Part shown: in pieces, positions 33,151 through 45,060 of the stretch
How positions within the stretch are numbered: the first letter of the stretch is position 1
Layout of the letters: each line of letters opens with the position of its first letter
Origin: Gigantopelta aegis
Lineage: Eukaryota > Mollusca > Gastropoda > Neomphalida > Peltospiridae
Length of the DNA stretch: 64,000 nt
Reading direction: 5' to 3'
Assembly: GCF_016097555.1 (NCBI RefSeq)
Contig: NC_054712.1
Location: forward strand, 57,614,681 to 57,678,680
Notes under the pieces: model-generated
Database searches by the model: none
What the model was told of the DNA's origin: nothing
What the model saw: the letters and a program-made list of their open reading frames with translations, nothing else
Position numbers and translations under genes: made by a program

Positions 33151-33311
33151 GTCATGTTGATGCTATGCAGGCCTTGCCGTTATATCGAATTTGCCGTTAT
33201 AACGATCGCGAAGAGTTGGCTCTCTTATTTTGGCAAGTAATTATTAATTTTGAGAGCTAACTCTTCACAATAGTTGAAACGTCAAGTTCGATATAAAGGC
33301 AAGACCTGCAT
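33151..33311. mobile_element. Fold-back element, about 160 bp
   Basis: The left arm gttgatgctatgcaggcctt pairs with aaggcaagacctgcatagca and tcaac at the right, and agagttggctctc pairs with gagagctaactct. Almost the whole element is one hairpin. No clear target duplication. Confidence 0.65.
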
Positions 33312-33336
33312 AGCATCAACGATTAATTTTGTAACC

Positions 33337-33555
33337 GGCCTCGGTGGCGTCGTGGTTAAGCAATCTGATATAAGGCTGGTAGGTACTGGGTTTGCAGTCC
33401 GGTACCGGCTCCCACCTAGAGCGAGTTCTAACCACTCAACGGGTAGGTGTTAGACCACTACACCCTCTTATTTCTCTCACACTAACCACTAACCCACTGT
33501 CCTGGACAGACAGCCCAGATAGCTGAGGAGTGTGCCGAAGACAGCGTGCTTGAAC
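33337..33555 (+). mobile_element. tRNA-derived SINE (second head type)
   Basis: Head gcctcggtggcgtcgtggtt, then gtactgggtttgcagtcc as a B-box-like motif, then ccactgtcctggacagacag. Related to 14725-14928. Confidence 0.65.
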
Positions 33556-33561
33556 CTTTGA

Positions 33562-33846
33562 GACTTTTTAACGACTGTAATTACATATCAAATATATTTT
33601 TTTTGCATAAAATATTAGTGACTGCATATTAAACGCATTTCTGATCGTTCTAGTATTTGTACTAGGTTAAATTTCATTTTATTTCCTAAAATATTTTTTA
33701 AATTCAGTTTGGGCTTCTTACAAATATTAAGACGACCAGAAACACATTGAATTTACAGACACTGATATTCAAAACAAGAAAATATATTTATGTGTATTTT
33801 TAGACGTTAAAAGATTTTATTAGTCGGAAACATCTAACAATGCAGG
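33562..33846. mobile_element. MITE-1, ends lost
   Basis: The body matches the family from gagactttttaacgactgta to gtcggaaacatctaacaatg. Both terminal repeats are missing or eroded, so this is an old copy. Confidence 0.75.
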
Positions 33847-33859
33847 AAATTCATGACGC

Positions 33860-34190
33860 GTAGTTTTCACTATAAAACCCGTTTTTGATAATTTAAATTA
33901 GACATTACTTAAATTCTACTGTTTTCATTATCCATTTCCAAACTTCCGAAGCGTTTCTGGTCATCCTGCTGTTTGTGATATTATTAAATGTATTTTTCAT
34001 AATTCTAAAATCAAACGTCCCTCTGAGAAGTAATGGTTATGGAAACGAGCTCTAGTCTATTTTTAAGGGTATTTCGCCGTTTAAAGGTCACCGACTCTAG
34101 TTTCACTCTATTATAACTTTATCCAGACGTGGTACATGTTTGTAGATAAACACAACTGTGTGCCCATTTCCGCGGGTTCAATATAGGGTC
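33860..34190. mobile_element. MITE-2, old copy (gene C region)
   Basis: Divergent relative of 10751-11100 and 52953-53333: ttatccatttccaaacttcc, gtctatttttaaggg, gtgcccatttccgcgggttc. Ends eroded. Confidence 0.6.
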
Positions 34191-34319
34191 TGCAAATTTA
34201 AGTAGTATCCGAGATTACGTTATCAACTGATCATTGGTAATCCACCCCCGTCCCAACCAGCGTCCCACGTATGACACATAAAAGGCCGTCGTATATATCG
34301 TCCTGCTTATTTGAATGTG

Positions 34320-34322
<3 letters not shown>

Positions 34323-34365
<43 letters not shown>
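34323..34365 (+). repeat. (TA)n microsatellite
   Basis: About 21 TA repeats, then TGTA variants to 34430. Confidence 0.95.
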
Positions 34366-34373
<8 letters not shown>

Positions 34374-34439
34374 TGATGTATGTATTGATGTATATATTTA
34401 TGTATGGATATCTATATATTGTATGTATGTCGCGGTTGA

Positions 34440-34610
34440 CTGTTACATACACAGATATTAACGCACTGGCACAGGGGATAATTAAATCCTTTCTGACCTC
34501 ACAAATTGTCCCATGCCGTTGCTGGGACTCGAACATGTGGCACCGAATCGCCGGCAAATTCCAGACTAGCCACGATGCGCTCTGAGCTATTGAGGCATCC
34601 ATATTGATGC
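34440..34610 (-). mobile_element. tRNA-derived SINE (third head type)
   Basis: On the minus strand gcctcaatagctcagagcgc is a good A box and catgttcgagtcccagcaac a perfect-looking B box (GTTCGAGTCCC). The tail is ATAC/TATG repeats. The intervening stems do not form a cloverleaf, so it is not a tRNA gene. Confidence 0.7.
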
Positions 34611-34942
34611 TCTTTAACTCAACAATATGCATGGGGCCTACAATCAACGCGGTCGATCCCGCTTATGTGCATGAAACAGTGGGCAGACCTGGCACTGGCT
34701 AGTATGTAGTTATGTATGGATATCCATATACTGCATGTATGTATGTATGTATGTATGTATGTGTGTATGCATATATATACTGAACAGCATTGAAAACGCA
34801 CCACCAAGAAATGTTTGGATGTCGAAAATATTACCCGAGCAATAAATGTTTTTGTTGTGAACAGCAATAGATGCATGATTGATAATGACAACAAACAACA
34901 TATTAATTGCTGACCGGTTGGTGTGTTCGGTTTTATTTAAGT

Positions 34943-35085
34943 TTTAAAAAGAAGGAAACCCTCAGAAATGATGGCTAAGAAAATGAAAATGACAAAGAAA
35001 TAAGTCATGATAATATTTATGAGTCGACCGAGTTACACCAAGCGATATATATTTTTAAAGGAAGTATACTATTTTTGGCTAACAG

Positions 35086-35088
<3 letters not shown>
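34943..35088 (+). repeat. Dispersed 145-bp segment, second copy
   Basis: Near-identical partner of 5437-5582. It ends immediately before a GA microsatellite. Confidence 0.8.

Positions 35089-35164
<76 letters not shown>
35087..35164 (+). repeat. (GA)n microsatellite
   Basis: About 38 GA repeats. Confidence 0.96.
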
Positions 35165-35166
<2 letters not shown>

Positions 35167-35612
35167 TTGGAAGATATCACTTTGAAAAAAAAAAGAGATT
35201 ATAATTAACCCACGATAATGAAATTATAAATGACACCCCAACACGAAAAATGCATGGGCTATTGGGTGTCAAACTGTGGTAACAGAAAAAAAACAATGTG
35301 ATGATCAACATCACAATAAAAATGTGTAAAGAACTGTGCAAAAATACAAAAATCACAGATAGATCAAATTAAAATTTAGAATAAAAGTTAGTATTTGTAA
35401 AACAAATTCTGGATGGAATCGAAATGATTCCATCACATTACGTCCAAATATATCTTTTCGAGTTCTTTAAAATGCTTAACCAAAACGTGGTGCTCCGTCA
35501 ATAATACACTGACAGTGCTCACATTGAGGTGGAGGATAAAACAAATGGGTCAAGTATGTATGACCGATCGAGCACGACACCCGACTATTCATCCTTCGTA
35601 CTATCTATAGGA

Positions 35613-35890
35613 CCCCTGCGCGTGCTGTTTCACCGTGGTGCGGGGTGTAACATTCTCTTTAAAATGCCAATACAGCCACCAATTGAACGTGGAGTAGGAT
35701 CCGTCCGTAAAATACTGTGACATTTGTGTTTGTATTTTTGGCACAGTTCTTCCTGTTTTTGTTTGAACATTGAGTTTTTGTATTGATGTTGATCATCACT
35801 TTATTTATTTGCATTATCATAGTTTGACACCCAATAGCCGATGTATTTTTCGTGCTGGGGTGTCGTTAAACATTCATTCATTCATTCATT
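35613..35890 (+). mobile_element. Short LINE-derived element inside a LINE
   Basis: Head cccctgcgcgtgctgtttca to tail gtgtcgttaaacattcattc, flanked by the exact direct repeat CTATCTATAGGA (35601-35612 and 35891-35902). It is in the opposite orientation to the host LINE. Confidence 0.92.
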
Positions 35891-36193
35891 CTATCTATAG
35901 GAGGACTGCCAATCTCCCAAGACTGGCTTGATAGCGTGAAACTTGTTCGCAATCGCGCCGTCCCAATCATGCTGCCACGTTGAAAAGATATATTGGTGCA
36001 TACTATATTTAAAATCAGTATAAGGCACACCAAGCCTGGCATGAGGCAAATCCAAAGCAAACTTTGCAGCTAAATCTGCCTTTTCATTACCCCTGATGCT
36101 TCATATTGCGTAAAGCTTGGAGACACGAAAGTAAATCTGTGAATATTATAAATTTGGATGCACTAGAATCCATTATTTCTTCCAAGGCTTTAA

Positions 36194-36561
36194 AGGGACA
36201 TCCCTGAGTTTGTTGCAATTTTAAAATGCTACCGATTTACAGAGACTTTTTGACGATTGTAATTACATATCAAAAATATTTTGCTGCATAAAATATTACT
36301 GGCTGTATATTAAACGTGTTTCTGATCGTTCTAATATTTTTACCAAGTTAAATTTCATTTTATTTCCTAAAATATAACGAAATTATTTGAAGACAGAATT
36401 CAGTTTGGGCTTCTTAAAAATATTAAGACGACCAGAATCAAATTGAATATACAGACACTGATACTCTAAACAAGAAAATATATTTAATATGTAAGTTTAA
36501 TCGTAGAAATATTTTATTAGTCGGAAACATCTTACAATGCAGCAAACTCAGGAATGTCCCT
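36194..36561. mobile_element. MITE-1 inside a LINE
   Basis: 368 bp, TTAA on both sides. The LINE copy at 54456 shows the same sequence with a single TTAA, so the ends are certain. Confidence 0.94.
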
Positions 36562-36765
36562 TTAATGACTGCCCAAACTTCAGCACTAAAGATTGATGTC
36601 GAGTCAGGCAGTCTCATGGAAAGTATTGTGTCTGCTGGAAAAACTGTCCATCTGTATACACAGGAATGTAATCACGTGTCTTGAATTTCCATGGAAAATT
36701 GCTTGTACACAAGAGCATCTGTACGATCTTTCTTCAGATGGGCAAGATCAAACATGGTGGTGTAT

Positions 36766-37290
36766 TACACATAATTACTATAATTGTCATAATAAATGTT
36801 CAAAACTGCAGCTTCAAAGACAGAGATTTGAACTGAAGAGGCTGCAACGCTTTGAACACGATTATGATCTAAACTAGGTGGAGCTTAAAAACAATGCATA
36901 CAAAATGAAATAAATATTGTTGTGAGAAATTTAATGGTGTAAAGTTTCCAATTCTATATTTAGGTAATTCAACATGGTGTTTTAGTACAAACCGGGTTGG
37001 TTAGGCGTGTTGTATAGCATTCCATTACTAACGTGTTTAACACGCAATGTGTGCCTTTAATATGGCATTTGCGAATACTGTTAACATTGAAAAACAAATA
37101 TCCCTGTGTCACTCCCATATAAGCATGTGTGGCAATTTGTCAAAAGGCTTTCTACCAGCTAATATGTTGCCACTAGCAGCTAATATAGTTTTTTTGTAGT
37201 AAAAAAAACCCCGCAAACAATGAACTAATTTCCGTGAATGTCCATTCCACACACATACGCAAGTATTCACACTTCAGACATTGTTTTGTT
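36766..37290. other. Intergenic, nothing recognised
   Basis: AT-rich unassigned DNA; no supported ORF. Confidence 0.4.
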
Positions 37291-37292
37291 GA

Positions 37293-37535
37293 ACCTCCGC
37301 GGATCCATTCAACTGATTGTTTTCTCGTTTCAACCAGTGCACCACAACTGGACAAAGGCCGTGGTATGTGCTTTCCCGTCGGTGAGAAAGTGCATATGAA
37401 AGATCCTTACTGCATCAGGAATAATGTAGCGAGTTTCCTCTGATGACTACGAGTCAAAATGACTAAATGTTTGACATCCAGTAACCGATGATTAATTAAT
37501 CACTGTGTTCCAGTGGTGTCATTAAGCAAAACAAA
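37293..37535 (+). mobile_element. SINE, headless
   Basis: gtttcaaccagtgcaccaca, ccgtggtatgtgctttcccg, ttgacatccagtaaccgatg and the tail agtggtgtcattaagcaaaa. Confidence 0.75.
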
Positions 37536-37643
37536 TCTGTTGAACTGTTACATGCAAATGTTAATTGTACTGATAGTGTCAATGTTAGTCCACCATTCAC
37601 ATGGCATGACAATTTTTAAATAAGACAGGTGTTGGAAACAAAC

Positions 37644-37695
37644 CTTTAATTCCTGTAGTCATGGTTACCACCGCACACACTACTTTTAGTTTTTG
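37644..37695 (-). pseudogene. Possible gene C exon 1
   Basis: The minus strand encodes LKVVCAVVTMTTGIK and ends AAAG|GTTTGT in phase 1, the phase needed by the exon at 32682. CAVVTMTTGI resembles CACAVMTSATMYP of genes A and B. The expected start codon region is replaced by a run of 19 C (37698-37716). Weak evidence. Confidence 0.3.
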
Positions 37696-37719
37696 CACCC
37701 CCCCCCCCCCCCCCCCGAA

Positions 37720-38470
37720 CCATTTTCACAATAAACAAACATGTATTATAGTGACACACTTATACATTTACACATTGCACAAAAGGCACACATTTACACA
37801 CAACCACCAACACTTGAGAATTTTTCGCAATAAACTAAACTTGTTATACAAAAGATTACTATAAATAGATTATTTTCTTTTCAGTCTTTACTGTTATAGT
37901 TTTTCCTTGTTTATGAAAAATGTCAAAACACCAAATCAATTTCTGTTTTTACCTAGTCCAGAATTATTTTGACGCCTATCAGGTTTGGGTCTGCTGAAAA
38001 ATATGATTCCAAAGTTTCCATTTTTTAAAAATAAATTTCTCATATTTATTGTTATTACAATATGCTGCTTCTTCTAAATTATAATAGTGAATAGATAATG
38101 ATAATCATCACCAATATCGTTAAAATCATAAAGTGTGCATAACCTATTTCCTACTGGTGTATTATTCCATCGTCCTATTTCAATCGAGAGATACTAATTT
38201 GATGTTCTGAATTTAAGAATAATGATCCATAGTGTTTCAGGCAATATGGTGAGGTATTTAAAACAAATTAGCCGATTTAAAATTTTATAATTTTCCACTC
38301 TAGACGATGATGCAATGTTATTGTTCCATGTTTGAAGGTGCTGGTCATGCTGCCTCAATTTGATATATTCAAGAAGTTGTTTGTGGGTGTTTGTTTGTTT
38401 TTAGGTTTTTTTTAATCTTTGAGACAGCCATATATCAGTCATACATACCTAGGTTGTTAAATAATTGTTT
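37720..38470. other. Intergenic, nothing certain
   Basis: AT-rich. The right part may be the decayed C-terminus of the LINE at 38480-39850, but no motif can be shown. Confidence 0.35.
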
Positions 38471-38479
38471 AATATGTTG

Positions 38480-39850
38480 AATCCAAGTGTAGTTGTGTCC
38501 ATTTACGGATGCAACATAAATGCATAAATGCATGCAATAGAAAGGATAGTTTTGTGTTTTCCTGATTTATTATTCTTTGTTGAATAATTAGTTTAATCGG
38601 TCTACGTCATAGTTCTCCGTATAGCATACATATCGGTTTACCTTTTTTAACAGGATGCAGGCGTCTCAGTAAATTTATATATATGTTTCAATACTGGCAG
38701 TGTTTTGATAACCCCATAATTCACATCCATACAGAAGAATAGGTAATACCATTGTGTGAAACAATTTTAACTTACATTCTATTGATAGATTGTTATCTTT
38801 AGATTTAGATAAAACGAAATACATTGCTTTTGTAGCTTGTTGGGATACAAAAGAAATCGTGTTGTGTTGAACTTGTTTTGCTTATTAAAAGTTAAACCTA
38901 AATATTTATATTCTTTAACGTTTTGGATAACCTTATTTCCGATGGTAAATGTTTCCGTGTAATCATTGGTTGTGCCATTAAAACTTTATAGCTTTGTCTT
39001 GTTGATATTGATTTTACGATTCCATTTATTACAATAATTGTGAAACATGTTAAGGGTATGTTATAAATCACGCGGGTTCGTTGCTAGGAAGTCTGTGTCG
39101 TCCGCATATAGCAAAGAAAGCAAACAAATGACAGCTTCAAGAAATATATCGAGATCATTGATAACAGGAAAGACCCCAATGCAGTTTTAGCTAAGACGAT
39201 ACGTTTCCTGGTTATTTAAGTATTAAAAATAGGACAGGTGACAAATTTCACCTTGTCGCACGCCGATGTTGCATGAGAATAGTTCCGAGTATATATTGTT
39301 AGTGCAAATACAAGATTTAATACCTTGATACGTTTGGTGAATAATTGTGAAACATTTCCCATTTATATTATTGTCTAATAATTATTGTCTAATAATTTTA
39401 GCCACAAGCAGGTTCTGGGGATCATATCAAAAGCCTTTTGAAAATCGATAAAGGCACAGTATAGTTTCTTTTTCCTATTTTAAAAAAGTTCTATTAAATA
39501 GTGAATACTAAATAGATGGTCAGTAGTAGAATAGCCTTTTTGGAATGCTGTTTGGGATTCGCGCAATATGCTACATTCGTCAATAAATGTATTTAGTCCT
39601 ATGTTTAAAATTGTGGTAAATGATTTAGAACAACAGCATGGCAACGTTATTCTTCTGTAGTTGTCAGGCATCATTCGGGTTCGTTTATTTTAAAAAATCG
39701 GTTTAATAATTCCTATTAACCATTCATTAGGAAAAATACTATGGTCTAGCATAAGGTTAAATAGTTTAACGTAGATCGGGATCATCAGATCGATAGAAAC
39801 TTTCTCGTCCTCTGCCGCTGATAAAGCTGGCCTGACCCACGGCACTAACT
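38480..39850 (-). mobile_element. Decayed LINE reverse transcriptase
   Basis: Several minus-strand frames give RT motifs in the right order: NYRRITLPCCCSKSFT and AFQKGYSTTDHLFSIHYLIE (39674-39480), CAFIDFQKAFDMIP (about 39460), NIGVRQGE (about 39270), LLYADDTDFLATNP (about 39100, the catalytic ADD box), then VKEYKYLGLTFNKQNKF (about 38920). Many breaks. A CR1/RTE-like LINE; clade not certain. Confidence 0.8.
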
Positions 39851-40500
39851 AACGACCGCCGGTAGTAGGGGTGCATAGTAGGTGGTGTATGGGTGTGAAT
39901 TAAGTGCCTCTTAACAATGCCAGAAGTAACTACTTAACACTCCCCGAAGTAGTCAGACTAAGCCCACAGGTAAAAGTTGATGGGGAATGGCAGGTGTGTG
40001 GCACGGATAGCCACAAGAGACGAGCACCTGTCGCGGTTGGAGAGACAAGAATTGCAGGCCATCAAATATCCTATTTTTTCCTATTTTTATTTATGAGTCC
40101 CTATTTAGCCCTCTTTTTGATGAAAATTCCTATCCCCCCCCCCTTTTTTTTTGCACTTTTGACCAGTTTCATATATTTTTTAATATATTTTTTTGGCGAC
40201 ACCATATTTTTTCTCTTCACACCATTTGCTCCATATGACTTGCTATGAGGCATATTGTGATATCTGTGGCATAGTCATTGAAATCTGAATATGCAGATGG
40301 CATGCATGGTTACAGGCTTTCAGTTATTAATTTTCACAAAGCAATATAAAGTCCTCTTATTTATAATTTCTGAATTTCTTGATATGTTACTGTTTTTTGG
40401 TAATATCTGATCTTGTTGAATGCTCAAAACTAAAAGGTTGAAAGGATATGGCAACCCTTTCAGTCTAGACCTAGTTACTTTGAGCTACATACTAATTATT
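39850..40500. other. Low-information region upstream of the hAT-C ORF
   Basis: T-rich, with a (C)9 (T)9 stretch near 40137-40150. A similar T-rich block with cctattttcttcctattttg occurs at 42300-42540 on the other side of the ORF, so both could be untranslated parts of one element. The 114-codon frame at 39904-40248 is hydrophobic by composition only. Confidence 0.35.
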
Positions 40501-40519
40501 TCTTTAGTTCATTATCTGC

Positions 40520-41350
40520 ATGGTAATGGTGTCGTGTGTTGTTGATGAGTGGAAAGCCTTGCAAGCTGATGGTGATGTTGCTGCAGTCAACAAAGAGCAA
40601 CGAATTGAGCACTACTGGAATGAAGTATTTGCACTTAAATCGGTAACCAACACCAGCAGGTACTCTGTACTGCCACGCATTTTGAAATCAGGACTTGTTT
40701 TGACACAGATGAATGCAGAATCTGAAAGGAGTTTATCCATCAATGCCAGAGTAGTCACAAAAGAAAGATCTGCTTTAAGTGATACCACAATATGTGGTCT
40801 ACGTGCTGTGAAAGATGCTGTTCGCTTCTGTGATCCAGTTGACAACCAACCAGCAATGATACCTGTAACAAAAGAGATGAAGGCATGTCTAGCAAGATTA
40901 GAAGAGGAGAAGCTTCAAGAAGCAAGAAATCGAGAACAGGCAAAGCAAACGGATGATGCAGAGAGGATGAAAAGAGAGAAAGAACAGATGATGGAAAAGA
41001 AACAATTATTGGCTAAAGAGGATGAAGACTTGAAAAAGAAAGAGGAACAGGCAATAGCTTCCATAAATGAAGCAGATGAACTGTTGAATGATACTACAAA
41101 AAAATTACATTGTGCCATTAGTCGATCACCAGTGAATGAGCAAAGTGCCAAAGTTGCTTCAACTATGCTTGATGTTGCTAAAAGCAAACGAGAAGAAGCA
41201 ATGCAACGTTTGAAGATAATAAAAGACAAACAAAAGCAATTGGATAGCAAAAGAATGAAGCTGTTGGATAAGGCTATTCCAACAAAGAAAGTTACTAAAA
41301 GGAAGACCGGAGAATCTGAGGGTGGTGTTCCTACTAAGAAGGCAACATGA
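40520..41350 (+). CDS. hAT-C-like / coiled-coil protein, last exon?
   Basis: 276 residues from the ATG at 40520. Residues 45-105 (YSVLPRILKSGLVL, MNAESERSLSINARVVTKER, TTICGLRAVKDAVRF) resemble the C-terminal dimerisation block of hAT-derived proteins, where A.[SV]ER.FS.N is the core. From about residue 120 to 250 follows a long charged coiled coil (EEEKLQEARNREQAKQ, RMKREKEQMMEKKQLL) and a Lys-rich tail (TKKVTKRKTGES). A good acceptor (ttatttctttag) precedes it at 40507, so it is probably the last exon of a longer gene; the upstream BED/catalytic part is not in view. It may be a transposon remnant or a domesticated gene. Confidence 0.6.
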   Translation: MVMVSCVVDEWKALQADGDVAAVNKEQRIEHYWNEVFALKSVTNTSRYSVLPRILKSGLVLTQMNAESERSLSINARVVTKERSALSDTTICGLRAVKDAVRFCDPVDNQPAMIPVTKEMKACLARLEEEKLQEARNREQAKQTDDAERMKREKEQMMEKKQLLAKEDEDLKKKEEQAIASINEADELLNDTTKKLHCAISRSPVNEQSAKVASTMLDVAKSKREEAMQRLKIIKDKQKQLDSKRMKLLDKAIPTKKVTKRKTGESEGGVPTKKAT

Positions 41351-41359
41351 CTTGCATGA

Positions 41360-42016
41360 ATTCACCATGGTACTTTCAATATCAGTGCATTGTCTTGGTG
41401 TCACAATGGTTATCATTACAATTACAGTCATAGTATTATTTTCAAGCTTTATGGTTACTCGTACCTTGTCACTTGGATTAATGTTTTATTAGTATACATT
41501 CAGTCTACACATTTGATATGTAACTTGTGGTGAATTATGTAGTAGCTGAATTTAGTTCAAAGTGTAACTGTACAGAGTTCCACAGTGACTACGTGCCTAC
41601 TGGCCAAGAGTGGATTTAGGGCTGTATGGCCATTATATTTTAAATTTTGGTGGCCTGATTGTTTTTTCTCTAAAAAAGAAACAAAAACAAAACAACTGCT
41701 AAATTGTGTGTGTGGGTGGGTGTTTGTGCAAATATCTTACATTTTCCACATTTCTCATCACGTCTAAATTGTACGAAGTCAGGCTGATGTACTGGTTCAT
41801 GGTGTCTAAGGAAGTGGGACTTCCGTGCTCATTTGCAGGTTGTGCTTTGCTTACCGTAACAAGTATTCTATTAAATGTGCACAGCTGCAGTATCATAATT
41901 ATTTGACATATTTCCACCAATTCAGTTAGCACACAGCTACTAAATCCAGCTATATTATCCAGTTAATCTACCAAGAGAAAACTAATTTTAAAAATATTGT
42001 CCATACCCACATTCAA

Positions 42017-42080
<64 letters not shown>

Positions 42081-42790
42081 CAATGCCTTGTGTGGGTTTT
42101 TTTCAGTCAACACCCCTGTCATTTCAGAGTTAAAATTTGACCTTGTAACTTGTATTATTCAATAGCATAAAAGGAATACTGCATTGTGTTGCTTTTTAAA
42201 AGTCTTACTCCAAAGAACCAAATTTAACCACTGCATTGTCTGAATAAAAAGTGGTGGATCGGGATGGCTATAAGGGGTGTTGGGAGGCCATCTTAAAACA
42301 AAATAAGTGCCTATTTTATTCCTATGATATACACATTGTCTTATTTTCCTGTATTATTATATTATCTTTTCAATGGCTTTCTGTTTTTATATTTAGTTTT
42401 TTGAAATGGCTCACTCGCTTGACCCCTGCAATATTTCTATTTTGGGACATTTACTTTTATACAAAATTCCTATTTTCTTCCTATTTTGTGGGCAAAATTC
42501 ATATTTTAACCCTATTTTCAGGCAATAAAAATTCATATTTTCCACTTGACGGCCTGGAACTGGGATGTGGAGGTGGACAGTGAAAGAAGTTGAAAGATAG
42601 GAAGAGTTGCCAGATCGGGACGAAATGACATGGAATTCAAAGGAGAGAAAGGAAAGGGGGCAGTGGGATAAAGAACAAAAAAAGTAGACTAAGTTTATTT
42701 TTTAAAGTTCTATTATATGTATTTTTATTTTTTGCCTGATGGTGTTTACAACGGAGAGGAGTCGGCACCTGTGGGATTTTACAGATAGTA
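41360..42790. other. Non-coding flank with (CA)n
   Basis: Unassigned AT-rich DNA with a (CA)30 microsatellite at 42019-42079. A T-rich block at 42300-42540 resembles 40070-40130. Confidence 0.45.
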
Positions 42791-42811
42791 ATCGATTACG
42801 TTTAGTGTACA

Positions 42812-43250
42812 AATGAATGAATGTTTAACGACACCCCAGCACGAAAAATAAATCGGCTATTGGGTGTCAAACTATGGTAATGCAAACAAATAATGAATGA
42901 ATGAATGAATGAATGTTTAACGACACCCCAGCACGAAAAAATACATCGGCTATTGGGTGTCAAACTATGGTAATGCAAATAAATAAAGTGATGATCAACA
43001 TCAATATAAAAATTCAAGTTTTAAACAAAAACAGTGTAAAGAACTGTACAAAAACACAAATATCACAGAATTTTACGGATACTGAATTTTACTCAAAACT
43101 TCAATTTTGTGCTGTATTGGCCATTCTCAAAGAGAATGTTACACCCCTGCACCACGGTGAGGTTACAGCACGCAAACAAATAAAGTGATGATGAACATCA
43201 ATATAAAAATTCAAGATTTAAATAAAAACAGTGTAAAGAACTGTTTAAAT
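42812..43250 (-). mobile_element. LINE-derived element split by another copy
   Basis: The outer copy (42812-42893 plus 43172-43250) is interrupted by a second, nearly complete copy (42894-43171) flanked by the direct repeat GCAAACAAATAA (42882 and 43172). The inner copy runs from the gaatgaatg tail to the head gtgaggttacagcacg. Confidence 0.85.
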
Positions 43251-43299
43251 GAAAGTGACTTACACACATACCTCGGGTTTCGACCTGGGTCAGTAAAGG

Positions 43300-43606
43300 A
43301 ATGAATGAATGAATGTTTAACGACACCCCAGCACGAAAAATACATCGGCCACCGGGTGTCAAACTGGTAATGCAAACAAATAAAGTAATTATCAACATCA
43401 ATATAAAAATTCAAGATTTAAATAAAAACACGGTGTAAAAAAACCTGTGCAAAAAAAAATATATCACAGATAGATACTGACTTTTACTAAAAATTTCAAT
43501 TGTATCTCGAAGAAAAAAAGGGATTTGTGCTGTATTGGCCATTCAAAAAGAGAATGTTACACCCCTGCACCACGGTGAGGTTACAGCACGCGCAAGGGTT
43601 CCCAAA
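43300..43606 (-). mobile_element. Short LINE-derived element
   Basis: Tail at 43300 (aatgaatgaatgtttaacga), head at 43560-43606 (accacggtgaggttacagca). It has a small extra block (43503-43526) not seen in other copies. It sits at the edge of the LINE endonuclease remnant. Confidence 0.85.
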
Positions 43607-45019
43607 AGTGCCTGCGGCCGCGTCTAAAAATAGGTTTTTCATCGCATCGACGATCTGGTTCACACGTGCTTTGATATCGACAGATTTGTAATCGAGGATT
43701 GCGGAAATATTTACAAGCGAGTCAAGGTTAATTTTGTTAATTATTTCGGTACACTGCTCGGGTACAAATTTACGTAATCTTTCGTTCATTAATGGTATGC
43801 TATTTTCCGAACTACATGTATCATTGTCGTTTGCGTGTTCCGATGCAAGTCTGACATACGTGGAAATGATTAGTGATCGGAAATATATGACGTGGGCCCA
43901 TGACATTGCCAATCACATTACTATCTTTACAAGTTACATGCTTATCACTGCCTATGTTTAATAATTTAACACCATGCCCATTGACTTTTCCAGTATCTTG
44001 ACTTGATCTATCAATTTGCACACCATATGACTAATTTGGAAATTTCATTTAACAAGTTTATCATAACAGTTTCCATGTTATTTAACTGTTCTGAATCCAT
44101 ATCAATTACAGCGTAGTCAGGCAAGCATTTTGTTCTTGCATTAAAATCTCCAAGAAGTAAAATAGGATTACCTCCCCTTTTAGCCTGGGTAATTTCATGA
44201 TCAGGCCTCAGATCACAATTAATTACACTATGTTTTCTCATATAGCCCCAGTCGCTGTAGCACTTTTATTAATTTTACCAGGCCGTTGACATTTAACAAG
44301 AAACATTACCTGCCTTGGGCCAATGAACACCCAAAAGTACGACCCCTGTTGTCCAGCTCTTTTTCACGTTATATCAATGTAAACAAACACACGTGGAACC
44401 GAATCACACCCATTTCTATGCATTTTAAACAAATGTTGCATGACTTCAAGGTGCTGTGGGGGGGGGGGGGGGGGGGGGGGGGCAGTATCCAGTGTAAACC
44501 AAGTGCACATATTCACTAACTGCATCCTCTTCCCTGTCAAACCCAGTATAACAATTCAGCATACAAAGCAGCTCCCCAGCCATTAATCACATAACAAGAA
44601 AACTATATTTTCTCGCATTCGTTTCCGTATGATGCGTGCCCATGACACTGTCAATCATATTACTATCTTTACAAGTTACCTTTCCTACATGCTTATCACT
44701 GCCTACTCTGCCATTTAGTATATAGAGGTTGTGTGCTTTACATATGTTTAATAATTTAACACGTTTCCAGTATCTCGACTTGATCTATCAGTTTGCACAC
44801 CATGTGACTCTAATGTGGAAATTTCATTTAGAAAGTCTATCATATCAGTTTCCATGTTATTTAACTGTTCTGAATCCATATTAATTGCAGTGTAGTCGGG
44901 CAAGCATTTTGTTCTTGCATTAAAATCTCCAAGAAGTAAAATTGAATTACCTCCCCTTTTAGCCTGGGTAATTCCATGATCAATAATATCAAATGTGTCT
45001 TCTTTATAGTATGGGAATC

Positions 45020-45060
<41 letters not shown>

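Larger units (their letters stand above)
35228..36765 (-). mobile_element. LINE family I 3' part with two insertions
   Basis: 3' UTR and RNase H region of the LINE read on the minus strand, in three blocks: 35228-35600, 35903-36189 and 36566-36765. Together they correspond to 53706-54710. They are separated by a short LINE-derived element (35613-35890) and a MITE (36194-36561). The MITE block boundary matches the uninterrupted ggctttaatgactgcccaaa at 54456. Confidence 0.88.

Noticed and set aside
39904-40248. Hydrophobic 114-codon frame
   Set aside because: Composition of a T-rich tract; no start context, and no conserved transmembrane pattern in the related block at 42300-42540.
42251-42583. 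110-codon frame
   Set aside because: T-rich low-complexity sequence, no motif.
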